Part shown: positions 21,505 through 27,882 of the stretch, one piece after another | How the letters are laid out: every line of letters begins with the position of its first letter | How positions within the stretch are numbered: position 1 is the first letter of the stretch | Source: JACVRM01 sp046262315 | GTDB lineage: Bacteria > Actinomycetota > Thermoleophilia > Gaiellales > Gaiellaceae | Assembly: GCA_046262315.1 (NCBI GenBank) | Contig: JBHEMZ010000010.1 | Span: 1-31,510 of the forward strand | Direction: 5' to 3' | Length of the DNA stretch: 31,510 nt | Position numbers and translations under genes: made by a program | Notes under the pieces: model-generated | Seen by the model: only the letters and a program-made list of their open reading frames with translations | What the model was told of the DNA's origin: nothing | The model's database searches: none

Positions 21505-21912
21505 ATGCCCGAAGAACACACCGGTCGCCTGCTCGACCATGTCGGCGTCCGTGTGAGCGACCTCGAGGCGAGCAAGCGTTTCTACACGGGCGCGCTTGCT
21601 CCGCTCGGCCTGCGCGTCACCGGTGAGGGCGAAGGCTGGTTCTCGGCGGACGAACTGTTCTTCTCCGAGGATGGCTCACCCACGCATGGTCTCCACATCG
21701 CGTTCCAGGCCGGGACCCGGGAGATCGTTGATCGGTTTTATGCGGCTGCCCTCGCAGCGGGAGGCCACGACAATGGGCCTCCTGGTGAACGGAGCTACCA
21801 CCCGGGGTACTACGCGGCGTACGTGCTTGACCCGGACGGAATGAACGTCGAGGCGGTCTACCACGGGCCGACACGACGCTCCGCTCCCTCCGTCGTGGTC
21901 GAGTGGGATTGA
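21505..21912 (+). CDS. VOC family protein (glyoxalase/bleomycin-resistance/dioxygenase fold)
   Basis: A complete 135-residue VOC protein. It has LLDHVGVRVSDLEASKRFYTGALAPLGLRV with a likely metal His at residue 12, a central HGLHIAFQAGTREIVDRFYAAALAAGG (second metal His region), and YYAAYVLDPDGMNVEAVYHG with the terminal metal Glu. The family covers glyoxalases, antibiotic-binding proteins and dioxygenases; members of this length often act as dimers. The substrate is unknown. The gene lies wholly within the insertion in bcp and has its own TATGCT box. Its codons include more A/T-ending ones (GAT, GTT, TTT, TAT) than neighbours, compatible with acquisition from elsewhere. It ends in TGA, not the TAG common here. 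Confidence 0.88.
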   Translation: MPEEHTGRLLDHVGVRVSDLEASKRFYTGALAPLGLRVTGEGEGWFSADELFFSEDGSPTHGLHIAFQAGTREIVDRFYAAALAAGGHDNGPPGERSYHPGYYAAYVLDPDGMNVEAVYHGPTRRSAPSVVVEWD

Positions 21913-22275
21913 GCAACGCTACTTAGCCGCTCGTGGACACGCCGGGCTGTACCGCCCAGGCCTGCGGCTTCCGCGACGACTTCGCGGCATACGAGGAGAA
22001 CGGCGCCGTATCCTCGGCGTGAGCCCCGACGACGCGGACTCGCACGTCCGCTTCAAGGAGCGCTACGGTCTGCCCTTCACGCTGCTCGCCGATCCCGACC
22101 ACGATGTAGCCGAGCGGTACGGCGCCTGGGGAGAGCACACCTCGTACGGCCAGTCGAGGGTCGGCCTGATCCGTTCGACCTTTGTGATCGACGCCACGGG
22201 ACGCGTCGTGCGCGTCATGCGCGGCGTGCGTCCCGAGGGCCACTCCGAGCAAGTGCTCGCCGCCTAGCGAAGAGA

Positions 22276-22581
22276 TCAGGCTGCAGCTTGTTCGAACAGT
22301 GGCAGGTACGTCCGCCGCCAGTCCTCGTCGGATACCGAGCGGCGGAAGAATGTCTCGAGCACGAGTCGGGGCGACGACTCGTCGATGCGGGCGAGCAAGC
22401 AGAGGATCGCCACCACCAGATAGCTGAGCAGCTCATCATCGATCCGTGCCACTCGAACGGCTTGCTCGAAGGCCCAGACCAGCTTCTCTGCGTCCGGTCC
22501 GTCCAGATGTCCGCGCAACGCGTCGGAGAGCTGCGCGACATCGAAGGTGTTCCAGTCGACCCCCGACATGGCTCGACACAT
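22276..22581 (-). CDS. Hypothetical 101-residue protein
   Basis: The frame from ATG 22581 (or ATG 22569, four residues later) encodes MSGVDWNTFDVAQLSDALRG, then EKLVWAFEQAVRVARIDDELLSYLVVAILCLLARID, and ends RRTYLPLFEQAAA. It is predicted to be nearly all helical, with one rather hydrophobic amphipathic helix (about 50-65) but no definite membrane span. Family unknown. The longer open frame upstream is antisense-like shadow of the DUF892 gene. A hairpin terminator 26 nt upstream separates it from that gene, but I see no clear promoter in the short gap, so it might be expressed by read-through. Confidence 0.55.
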   Translation of the reverse strand: MCRAMSGVDWNTFDVAQLSDALRGHLDGPDAEKLVWAFEQAVRVARIDDELLSYLVVAILCLLARIDESSPRLVLETFFRRSVSDEDWRRTYLPLFEQAAA

Positions 22582-22606
22582 GGTCGCCAACGCGTCGGTC
22601 GGCAGC

Positions 22607-22636
22607 GAAGCCGGGGAGATCACTCTCCCCGGCTTC
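22607..22636 (-). terminator. Strong 13-bp hairpin terminator
   Basis: GAAGCCGGGGAGA and TCTCCCCGGCTTC pair perfectly around a 4-nt loop, 20 nt after the DUF892-family stop. No U-run follows on the minus strand, where GCTGCCG comes next. Confidence 0.7.
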
Positions 22637-22655
22637 GGTTTCGCGACCGCGCGCT

Positions 22656-23195
22656 CTAGCGGCGCGTCGCCGAGCGCGACTTTGTCCGCTGACCCGAGAA
22701 GCCTGCCTGCTTGGCGGCCTTGGTGCTGAGCCGCCGGGCGATCGCCTTGGTTTCCGTCAGCATCTTCTGGTCTTGCTTCATGTTCGTCTCGAGCAGGCGA
22801 GCCGCCTGAGGCTTGTTCAGGGCCTTCGCCATTGCGATCAGGCCCTCGTAGTTGGCGATCTCGTAGTGCTCGGTACTGGTGGCCGCGCCGGCGGCGAAGA
22901 GGTCGACCATCTGCGGCGACACTTCGCCCACCGATTGGTCGTGCTCTCTCTTGATCCCTTCGATCCCAGGGCACGGACGGGCCTCGGGCTGTGCTCCGAA
23001 CTCCTGGAACACCTTCTCGACGTTCTCGACGTGCTTCCGGGACTGCTCGAGGTGCTTCTTCAGCCCCTCCACCAGCTTCTCGTCCCTGGCCTCCTGCTGC
23101 AGCCGCGGAAGCATCTGCACGATCGTTTTCTCCGCCGTGTAGACATCTCCGAGCTTGTGCAGGAACAGCTGACGAGGTTCAGTCAGCGTCGGCAT
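22656..23195 (-). CDS. DUF892 family protein (YciE/YciF-like ferritin-fold)
   Basis: A 179-residue four-helix-bundle protein of the DUF892/YciF family, structurally related to ferritins/rubrerythrins and linked to stress responses in other bacteria. Diagnostic stretches: RQLFLHKLGDVYTAEKTIVQMLPRL at the N-terminus, EKLVEGLKKHLEQSRKHVENVEKVF (helix 2), STEHYEIANYEGLIAMAKAL (helix 3) and LLETNMKQDQKMLTETKAI (helix 4). Glu and His residues in ExxxH-type positions could bind two irons. The basic tail (KSRSATRR) is typical. ATG 23195 is fixed by AAAGGAG 4 nt upstream. A sigma-B-like promoter is seen at 23240-23264. A hairpin terminator follows. Confidence 0.9.
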   Translation of the reverse strand: MPTLTEPRQLFLHKLGDVYTAEKTIVQMLPRLQQEARDEKLVEGLKKHLEQSRKHVENVEKVFQEFGAQPEARPCPGIEGIKREHDQSVGEVSPQMVDLFAAGAATSTEHYEIANYEGLIAMAKALNKPQAARLLETNMKQDQKMLTETKAIARRLSTKAAKQAGFSGQRTKSRSATRR

Positions 23196-23239
23196 AGAAC
23201 TCCTTTCCTCGCTTGCGCGGTGTTCGCGCCATCGAAGGC

Positions 23240-23264
23240 ATACCCCGATCCTGGCCAGGGACAC
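23240..23264 (-). promoter_or_regulatory. Possible stress (sigma-B-type) promoter
   Basis: On the minus strand GTGTCC (23264-23259) is followed after 13 bp by GGGTAT (23245-23240), close to the GTTT-N13-15-GGGTAT consensus of sigma-B/SigF-type promoters. It lies 45 nt before the DUF892 start, a family often under stress control. Confidence 0.4.
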
Positions 23265-23448
23265 CGCGACCGTGCTCGTGAACGTCGCAAAGTGCGCCAT
23301 TTACGCGCCGAGCCGCCCCGATCCGCCGCGCAGCCCAGCAAAGGCGCCCATACATGAGCATCCGCTTCGGCACTACGCCCGCGTCCAGCCGCTGCACTAC
23401 CGCCGGCAGTCGGCGACCGTCCGTCGATCTCCCTGCTCAGGCGCCTTA

Positions 23449-23532
23449 TGCGGATGAGAGGACTTGAACCTCCACGGGGTTACCCCCACACGGACCTGAA
23501 CCGTGCGCGTCTACCAATTCCGCCACATCCGC
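23449..23532 (-). tRNA. tRNA-Leu (anticodon CAG)
   Basis: An 84-nt class II tRNA on the minus strand. The acceptor arm GCGGATG/CATCCGC is perfect; the D region is TGGCGGAATTGGTAGACGCG; the anticodon stem CACGG/CCGTG holds the loop TTCAGGT with anticodon CAG; the variable arm is TGGGGGTAACCCC-like; the T arm GAGGTTCAAGTCCTC is standard. The discriminator is A. The CCA end is not encoded. Confidence 0.96.
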
Positions 23533-23541
23533 GCGCACGCA

Positions 23542-23547
23542 ATTGTA
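23542..23547 (-). promoter_or_regulatory. -10 element TACAAT of tRNA-Leu
   Basis: TACAAT stands 9 nt before the 5' end of the mature tRNA, the same hexamer as before tRNA-Asn and pruA. Confidence 0.6.
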
Positions 23548-23601
23548 GCTGCGCCCCGCCGCGAATCCGGACTAGCCGTCAGCCGCTCCCCGACGTCTCA
23601 T

Positions 23602-23607
23602 TACCAT
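23602..23607 (+). promoter_or_regulatory. -10 element TACCAT, leaderless start of the subtilase
   Basis: TACCAT is 7 nt before ATG 23615. It overlaps an upstream in-frame ATG at 23606, which argues that 23615 is the real start. Confidence 0.5.
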
Positions 23608-23614
23608 GGTGCCG

Positions 23615-26074
23615 ATGTTTCGGGGTCTCGCTTTCGCGGCCGCGGTCGCGGCCTGGGCGCTCGCGTGCGCGCAGGCCGGCGTCGCTGCGGGCCGGCCCGT
23701 CGAGGTCGTCGCCGAGCTCGAGCTGCCCTCGCTCTCGCGCTCCGTCCAGTCGAGCCGCGTGCTGCGTCCGAGCGTAAAGCGCGCGCGCCTGAGCCTCACC
23801 GCGCGGATGAGCGCGGCGTACCTCCAGGCCCTCTCGGCCGAGCAGGCCGCCGTCGCCCACCGCATCCACGCCGCCGTTCCCGACGCGCGGGTGCGGTGGC
23901 GCTACCGGATCGTGCTGAACGGCCTCGCGGTCGTGCTTCCGGAGCGCGACGTCCAGCGGCTGACGAAGGTGCCGGGTGTCGCCCGTGTGACCCGGGGAAT
24001 TGCCTATCCGCGCGCCGAGACGGAGGCGGTGCTGGCCATCAAGGCGCCGATTCTCTGGGGCTCCGATTTCAGCACCGCGGGCGGTGGAGTCAAGATCGGC
24101 ATCGTCGACGACGGCGTGGACCAGACGCATCCGTACTTCGATCCCGGGGGGTACCAGGCTCCGGCGGGCTTCCCGCGCGGCCAGAGGGCTCTGACGACGC
24201 CCAAGGTGATCGTGGCGCGCGCATTCCCCCCGCCGACCTCGAAGTGGAAGTACGCGGGGCGCGCGTTCGATCCCGTGATCTCCTTCCACGGCACCCATGT
24301 CGCCGGGATCGCAGCCGGAAACTGGGGCACGCGTGCGTCCGGGGGCGTGAGCCTTTCAGGCGTGGCACCTCGCGCTTACATCGGCAACTACAAGGTGCTG
24401 ACCACGCCGACGCCCGGCGGCATCGGCCCGAACGGCAACTCACCCGAGATCGTCGCGGGCATCGAGGCCGCCGTCGCGGATGGCATGGACGTGGTGAACC
24501 TCTCGCTCGGCGAGCCGGAGATCGAGCCACGCCGTGACATCGTGGCACGGGCGATCGACGCTGCGGCCGATGTCGGCGTCGTGCCGGCGGTCGCCGCGGG
24601 CAACGCGTACGACGACCTTGGCCGAGGCAGCGTCCTCTCGCCCGGCAGCGCGTCAAAGGCGATCACGGCCGGTGCGATCGACTTCCGCGACGGCCGCGCC
24701 TTCGTCGCGAGCTTCTCTTCGAGCGGGCCCTCGCCGATGTCGCTGCTGCTCAAACCCGACGTGGCGGCGCCCGGCCAGAATGTCCTCTCCTCAGCCCCTG
24801 ACCGGCGCTTCTCCGTCTTCAGCGGGACGAGCATGGCGGCGCCCCACGTGGCCGGCGGCGCAGCGCTGCTGCTCCAACGGCACCCCACCTGGACCGTGGA
24901 GCAGATCAAGTCCGCCCTCGTCACGACGGGGGTCGTGGTCAAAGCCGGTTCGGTCGCGACCGACGCGTCCGTCCTCCGCGTGGGCGGCGGGCTCATCGAT
25001 CTGACCCGCGCCGACGATCCGGCCGTGTTCTTCTCACCGACGAGCGTGTCCTTCGGCCTCGTGCGGCCGGGACGCACAGTCACCCGGGCGCTTGCACTCA
25101 CCGACGCTGGCGGCGGGGCGGGCGCGTGGGCGGCGTCGGTCGAGCTCCAAACTCGCGCCATCGGCGTCACGGTCGAGGTTCCCGGCCCCGTAAGCGTCCC
25201 TGGCTCGCTGGCGCTGACGGCCCGACCGAGCGGCGGCGCGCCGGACCAGGACGTGACCGGCTACGTGATTCTGACGCGCGAGCGGACGAGGCTTCGGGTG
25301 CCGTTCTGGTTCCGGGTCGCCCGGGCAAGGCTTGCGCGCGCCAGGGCCTTCTCGCTGGGATCCCCCGGGGCGCACGGAGGCAACACGGCGGGCCGGCCCG
25401 CCCTCGTCGACACGTACCGCTACCCGGAGAACCCGGCGCCGGTTGGCGTGTCGCGGCTCCTGAAGGGGCCGGAGCAGGTGTTCCGCTTCCGTCTGCGCAG
25501 GCCCGTGGCGAACTTGGGCGTCGCCGTCGTCTCTCGTGCGCCCGGCGTCACGGTCGAGCCGCGCGTCGTGGCAGCTCGCAACGAGAACCGGCTCATGGGC
25601 GAGGTTGGCCTGCCGATCAACGTCAACCCGTACCTGGGGCGGCTATCGCTTCCTGAGCCGGTCGCGGGCGCAGTCCTGCCGCTTCCCGGCGTGTATGACA
25701 TCGTCTTCGACAGCCGCACGCGCGCGGGCGCCGGGCGCTTCGCCTTCCGCTTCTGGCTCAATGACACGATCCCGCCCCGCTTGCGGCTCGTGCGGCGCGT
25801 CGTCCCCGCCGTCGGCCTGCTGGCAGTTGCGGCGACGGATCGGGGAGCCGGCGTCGATCCGCGCTCGGTCATCGCCCGCATCGACGGCCGCCCGGCTGCC
25901 GCCGCGTACGACCGCCGTTCAGAACGCGTCCGGGTGCTCGTATCCGGCCTCGCGCGCGGTCGCCACCGGCTGTCGCTCCAGGTCTCTGACTACCAGGAGA
26001 CGAAGAATATGGAGAGCGTCGCGCGCGTGCTGCCGAACACGAAGATCCTCAGGACGTGGTTCGACGTGCGCTAG
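23615..26074 (+). CDS. Secreted subtilisin-like serine protease (S8)
   Basis: An 819-residue exported protease. It starts MFRGLAFAAAVAAWALACAQ, a signal peptide likely cleaved after GVAAG. A propeptide/I9-like region follows (AHRIHAAVPDARVRWRYRIV ... RLTKVPGVARVTRG). The S8 domain has Asp165 in GIVDDGVDQTHPYF, His225 in FHGTHVAGIAAG, the oxyanion Asn in VVPAVAAGN and Ser406 in FSGTSMAAPHVAGGAALLL, so the triad is complete. The C-terminal 380 residues are beta-sandwich-like repeats (SVSFGLVRPGRTVTRALALT; YVILTRERTRLRVPFWFRV; VLVSGLARGRHRLSLQVSDY), probably for binding or stabilisation. It acts outside the cell. Its TAG stop shares CTAG with that of the convergent small membrane gene. Confidence 0.93.
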   Translation: MFRGLAFAAAVAAWALACAQAGVAAGRPVEVVAELELPSLSRSVQSSRVLRPSVKRARLSLTARMSAAYLQALSAEQAAVAHRIHAAVPDARVRWRYRIVLNGLAVVLPERDVQRLTKVPGVARVTRGIAYPRAETEAVLAIKAPILWGSDFSTAGGGVKIGIVDDGVDQTHPYFDPGGYQAPAGFPRGQRALTTPKVIVARAFPPPTSKWKYAGRAFDPVISFHGTHVAGIAAGNWGTRASGGVSLSGVAPRAYIGNYKVLTTPTPGGIGPNGNSPEIVAGIEAAVADGMDVVNLSLGEPEIEPRRDIVARAIDAAADVGVVPAVAAGNAYDDLGRGSVLSPGSASKAITAGAIDFRDGRAFVASFSSSGPSPMSLLLKPDVAAPGQNVLSSAPDRRFSVFSGTSMAAPHVAGGAALLLQRHPTWTVEQIKSALVTTGVVVKAGSVATDASVLRVGGGLIDLTRADDPAVFFSPTSVSFGLVRPGRTVTRALALTDAGGGAGAWAASVELQTRAIGVTVEVPGPVSVPGSLALTARPSGGAPDQDVTGYVILTRERTRLRVPFWFRVARARLARARAFSLGSPGAHGGNTAGRPALVDTYRYPENPAPVGVSRLLKGPEQVFRFRLRRPVANLGVAVVSRAPGVTVEPRVVAARNENRLMGEVGLPINVNPYLGRLSLPEPVAGAVLPLPGVYDIVFDSRTRAGAGRFAFRFWLNDTIPPRLRLVRRVVPAVGLLAVAATDRGAGVDPRSVIARIDGRPAAAAYDRRSERVRVLVSGLARGRHRLSLQVSDYQETKNMESVARVLPNTKILRTWFDVR

Positions 26075-26307
26075 CTGTTCCGGTCGCGCTCGTGGATCGT
26101 CGGGAGTTGGGCCAGGTCGCGCTCCACGCTCGCCGCGAATTCGTCGGTGTCGGCGACCGGGTCGGCGAGGCGCAGGTCAGTTTTCCGCCGCCGAAGGCGG
26201 CGCGCGCGTTCCTCCCCGACGGGGAGGTGGGCGGCGAGTCGAGGCCACTCGGCGAGAACGAGGACCGCGACCGCCAGCGCCAGCAGGGCGATCCAGAGCC
26301 AGCCCAC
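26071..26307 (-). CDS. Small membrane-anchored protein
   Basis: A 78-residue protein with a single N-terminal helix (GWLWIALLALAVAVLVLAEW, residues about 2-20) followed by a charged cytoplasmic part: HLPVGEERARRLRRRKTDLRL and an acidic DPVADTDEFAASVERDLAQL helix. The family is not recognised. GTG 26307 lies 6 nt after the excellent -10 box TAGAAT. A 7-bp palindrome (CGCCGCC-TTC-GGCGGCG) occurs within the RLRRRK codons. Its stop overlaps that of the convergent subtilase by the four bases CTAG. Confidence 0.65.
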   Translation of the reverse strand: MGWLWIALLALAVAVLVLAEWPRLAAHLPVGEERARRLRRRKTDLRLADPVADTDEFAASVERDLAQLPTIHERDRNS

Positions 26308-26313
26308 ACTCGG

Positions 26314-26319
26314 ATTCTA
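26314..26319 (-). promoter_or_regulatory. -10 element TAGAAT, leaderless start
   Basis: TAGAAT is 6 nt before GTG 26307 with no Shine-Dalgarno. Confidence 0.6.
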
Positions 26320-26441
26320 GCGGGGCGCGGAGCGGGCCCCGAAAACGCTCTCCTCGGGCAGCCACGCGATCCGTCCCAGACGAACGCCGCTCGTGCCGTC
26401 TCTGCCGCTCGCTGAATCCGCGAGGGCGACTCGCGCGTACG

Positions 26442-26807
26442 CTAGAACGGCCCGGGGAGGTCGAGGAGCAGGACGGCGGCGACGAGGGCTCCGGCGAAGA
26501 CGATGCTCGCCGCTACTGCAAGCGCCTTCTCGAGCCGCCCCGCCCGCGCCGCGCGCTCACTTGCAGCCTCCAGCCGGTCCACGACGCGCTCCAGAATCCT
26601 CTCCGCCCACGCGAACTCGAGCGCGAGGAGCGCGAGCCCGAGCGCGATCACGAGCCATCCCGGCCCAGGCAGCACGAGCAGCGCGACGCCGACGAGAAGC
26701 AGGCCGAAGCCCACGACCGCGACCGGAACGCGGATGACGCGGCTCCGCGCACGGTGCCGCTCCTGCTGCGCACGGATGCGCTCGACGAGCGAGGGCTTGT
26801 CCGCCAT
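26442..26807 (-). CDS. PGPGW-motif transmembrane protein (TIGR02611-like)
   Basis: A 121-residue integral membrane protein with the diagnostic LLVLPGPGWLVIALGLALLALEF (about residues 43-65). Two closely spaced helices flank the PGPGW turn and a third lies near the C-terminus (ALAVAASIVFAGALVAAVLLL). The N-terminus is a basic amphipathic helix (VERIRAQQERHRARSRVIRV), and a charged coiled segment (ERILERVVDRLEAASERAAR) links helices two and three. The function of the family is unknown. ATG 26807 follows a TACGCT box by 8 nt. It is transcribed alone; its stop is TAG in CTAG. Confidence 0.85.
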   Translation of the reverse strand: MADKPSLVERIRAQQERHRARSRVIRVPVAVVGFGLLLVGVALLVLPGPGWLVIALGLALLALEFAWAERILERVVDRLEAASERAARAGRLEKALAVAASIVFAGALVAAVLLLDLPGPF

Positions 26808-26815
26808 CGCCGCGT

Positions 26816-26821
26816 AGCGTA
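26816..26821 (-). promoter_or_regulatory. -10 element TACGCT of the PGPGW gene
   Basis: TACGCT is 8 nt before ATG 26807; identical to the boxes of uvrC and dgt. Confidence 0.5.
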
Positions 26822-26834
26822 CGGGCGCCCGGTG

Positions 26835-27233
26835 TTACCGCACGTCGTCGATGGTCAGAGCCACGAGCCTCCCATCGCGCTCCTCCACCTTGCAGCTCAC
26901 GGGATCGCCGTTGATGCGGTGTTCCTCCATGTGGTTCAGGTCGAACCCGTACGCAATCTCGTCGGGGGTCACGAGGGTGTACTCCTTGCCGCCTTCGGTG
27001 CGCACGGTGATCGAGCTCACGAACCCGTCCGCCCGGGCGATCTCGGTGATCGTACCGACCACCTGCGACGGAGCGTCGCCCCCGCCCCCGCCCCCGCCGC
27101 AAGCCGGCAGGAGCAACACCAGGGCTGCGAAGCCGACCGCGGCCCATCCGTGCGGGCCACTCCGAGCTTCCCGGGTTGGAGAACCAACAACCGTCCGGTC
27201 ATCAGCGGCGCCAATCGAGGAAGGCTCGCTCAC
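26835..27233 (-). CDS. Putative lipoprotein with an abnormal N-terminus
   Basis: The frame has a lipoprotein signal core, GWAAVGFAALVLLLPACGGGG, with a lipobox LPAC and a Gly-rich linker. A mature domain of about 80 residues follows (VVGTITEIARADGFVSSITVRTEGGKEYTLV ... HMEEHRINGDPVSCKVEERDGRLVALTIDDVR), beta-rich and likely a small OB- or barrel-like fold exposed on the outer membrane face. The only in-frame starts, GTG 27233 or TTG 27248, put about 30 polar residues before the hydrophobic core, unlike a normal signal peptide. Those extra codons coincide with the tRNA-like relic at 27164-27227, so the true 5' end may have been replaced. The gene may therefore be impaired or use a non-canonical start. 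Confidence 0.6.
   Translation of the reverse strand: MSEPSSIGAADDRTVVGSPTREARSGPHGWAAVGFAALVLLLPACGGGGGGGDAPSQVVGTITEIARADGFVSSITVRTEGGKEYTLVTPDEIAYGFDLNHMEEHRINGDPVSCKVEERDGRLVALTIDDVR
27164..27227 (-). pseudogene. Degenerate tRNA relic, related to tRNA-Asn
   Basis: Compared with the intact tRNA-Asn (28390-28462), this stretch shares CCCGGGTTGGA, then after a 3-nt deletion GAACCAACAACC, then TCCGGT, CAGC and GCCAAT. Ends GAGCCTTCC and GGGAAGCTC can still pair imperfectly. The T loop is shortened to TTCT and the D/anticodon side has lost bases; the anticodon position reads GAT or similar. It cannot be a working tRNA. It lies in the same orientation as tRNA-Asn, 1.2 kb away. Confidence 0.55.
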
Positions 27234-27638
27234 GTTGAGCTTATTCAAGCGGCTGGCGTCCGCTGAAGCGGCCAGGATCGCGGTGGCGAAAACAGGAAGG
27301 GAACCGGGGTCTGCCCCCGTCGCGACCCCGGCTCAACCTTTCACTGAAGCGCAGGACTCCCCCGCCGTTCCCGCGTCCATCTAGGTAGATGCGTCTGCTT
27401 CGCGCGCCTTGCGATCTGGTTCTCTCGTGGCCGGCCGCGCGCAGACGAAGATGCGCCGCCGGTCCCCTTGACCGCGCCGCCTTCGACGAGCCTCCTCGTC
27501 CGGCTGCCTCAGGACGCAGAGCGCGTTGTCGTCTCCTCCTCGGGAGTCCGCTCCGCTCCGCGCTGCCCCACCCGCGTCCGGCGGCAACCATGTTTGGGTT
27601 CGTGTGGTTCCCGGGCATCACGTCCCATACCCCCCTTC

Positions 27639-27689
27639 GTCGGGCGCGCGGCTAGGGATTGACAGCACAGGTTTCGCCGCGCGCCCGAC
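27639..27689. repeat. 14-bp perfect inverted repeat with 23-nt loop
   Basis: GTCGGGCGCGCGGC at 27639-27652 is exactly complementary to 27676-27689. The loop begins TAGGGATTGACAGC. No flanking gene explains it; it may be an RNA hairpin, a protein-binding site or the end of a lost element. Confidence 0.6.
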
Positions 27690-27869
27690 GTCCCCCTTTT
27701 CAGCGCAAAGTGGGCATCACCAAGCCGTCGAGTCCTGGCATGCCTGCGCACGAGGCGGCGGGAGCCAACCCAGCCGTCTCCTCGTCGCAGCCGCGAGGGG
27801 TGAACGGTGAATGACCGGCGAGGCCCCGGCCCCTCCTGCGCACCGACCCAGATGCGCGAGGGACGGGGA

Positions 27870-27875
27870 TACACT
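27870..27875 (+). promoter_or_regulatory. -10 element TACACT, leaderless start
   Basis: TACACT is 7 nt before ATG 27883. Confidence 0.55.
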
Positions 27876-27882
27876 CACCGCT

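Larger units (their letters stand above)
21365..21938 (+). mobile_element. Insertion carrying a VOC gene, within bcp
   Basis: The segment interrupts bcp between the Asp-Asp and Thr-Pro-Gly-Cys codons, with GAC at both edges (21362-21364 and 21936-21938) as a possible 3-bp target duplication. At 9 nt inside each edge is CTANNTAGC in inverted orientation: CTATTTAGC at 21374-21382, and CTAAGTAGC read inward from the right (21927-21919). It contains a -10 box, a 12-codon leader ORF and the VOC gene, and no transposase. The nature of the insertion is inferred from the interrupted reading frame. Confidence 0.55.
21245..22267 (+). pseudogene. bcp: Thioredoxin-dependent peroxiredoxin (BCP/PrxQ type), disrupted
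   Basis: Codons 1-40 (21245-21364) encode GQPAPDFELESDTGKRVRLS and RGRPVVLYFYPRDD. The remainder resumes at 21939 with TPGCTAQACGFRDDFAAYEE, which includes the peroxidatic Cys and the resolving Cys five residues later. Joining 21364 to 21939 restores a perfect in-frame BCP. Between them lies a foreign segment of about 570 bp with a complete VOC gene. In addition, at about 22008-22011 one base is missing (GCCGTATCC for GCC GTC ATC C), shifting ILGVSPDD...FTLLADPDHDVAERYG...GLIRSTFVIDATGRVV out of frame until the TAG at 22265-22267. So the gene carries two independent lesions. Unless rejoined, no peroxidase is made. Confidence 0.9.
27249..27882. other. 634-bp interval without a credible gene
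   Basis: Several Arg-rich ORFs occur on both strands but none has recognisable homology. It contains CCGGGGTC/GACCCCGG with a 12-nt loop at 27304-27331, CATCTA-GG-TAGATG at 27378-27391, and the 14-bp inverted repeat at 27639-27689. It is flanked by the tRNA relic on one side. Confidence 0.5.

Noticed and set aside
27381..27587. Minus-strand ORF with a CVLRQPDEEA...FVCARP pattern, suggestive of a ClpX-like zinc finger
   Set aside because: Only one Cys of each expected pair is present and the composition is shadow-like; I could not restore a Cys4 finger without assuming several changes.
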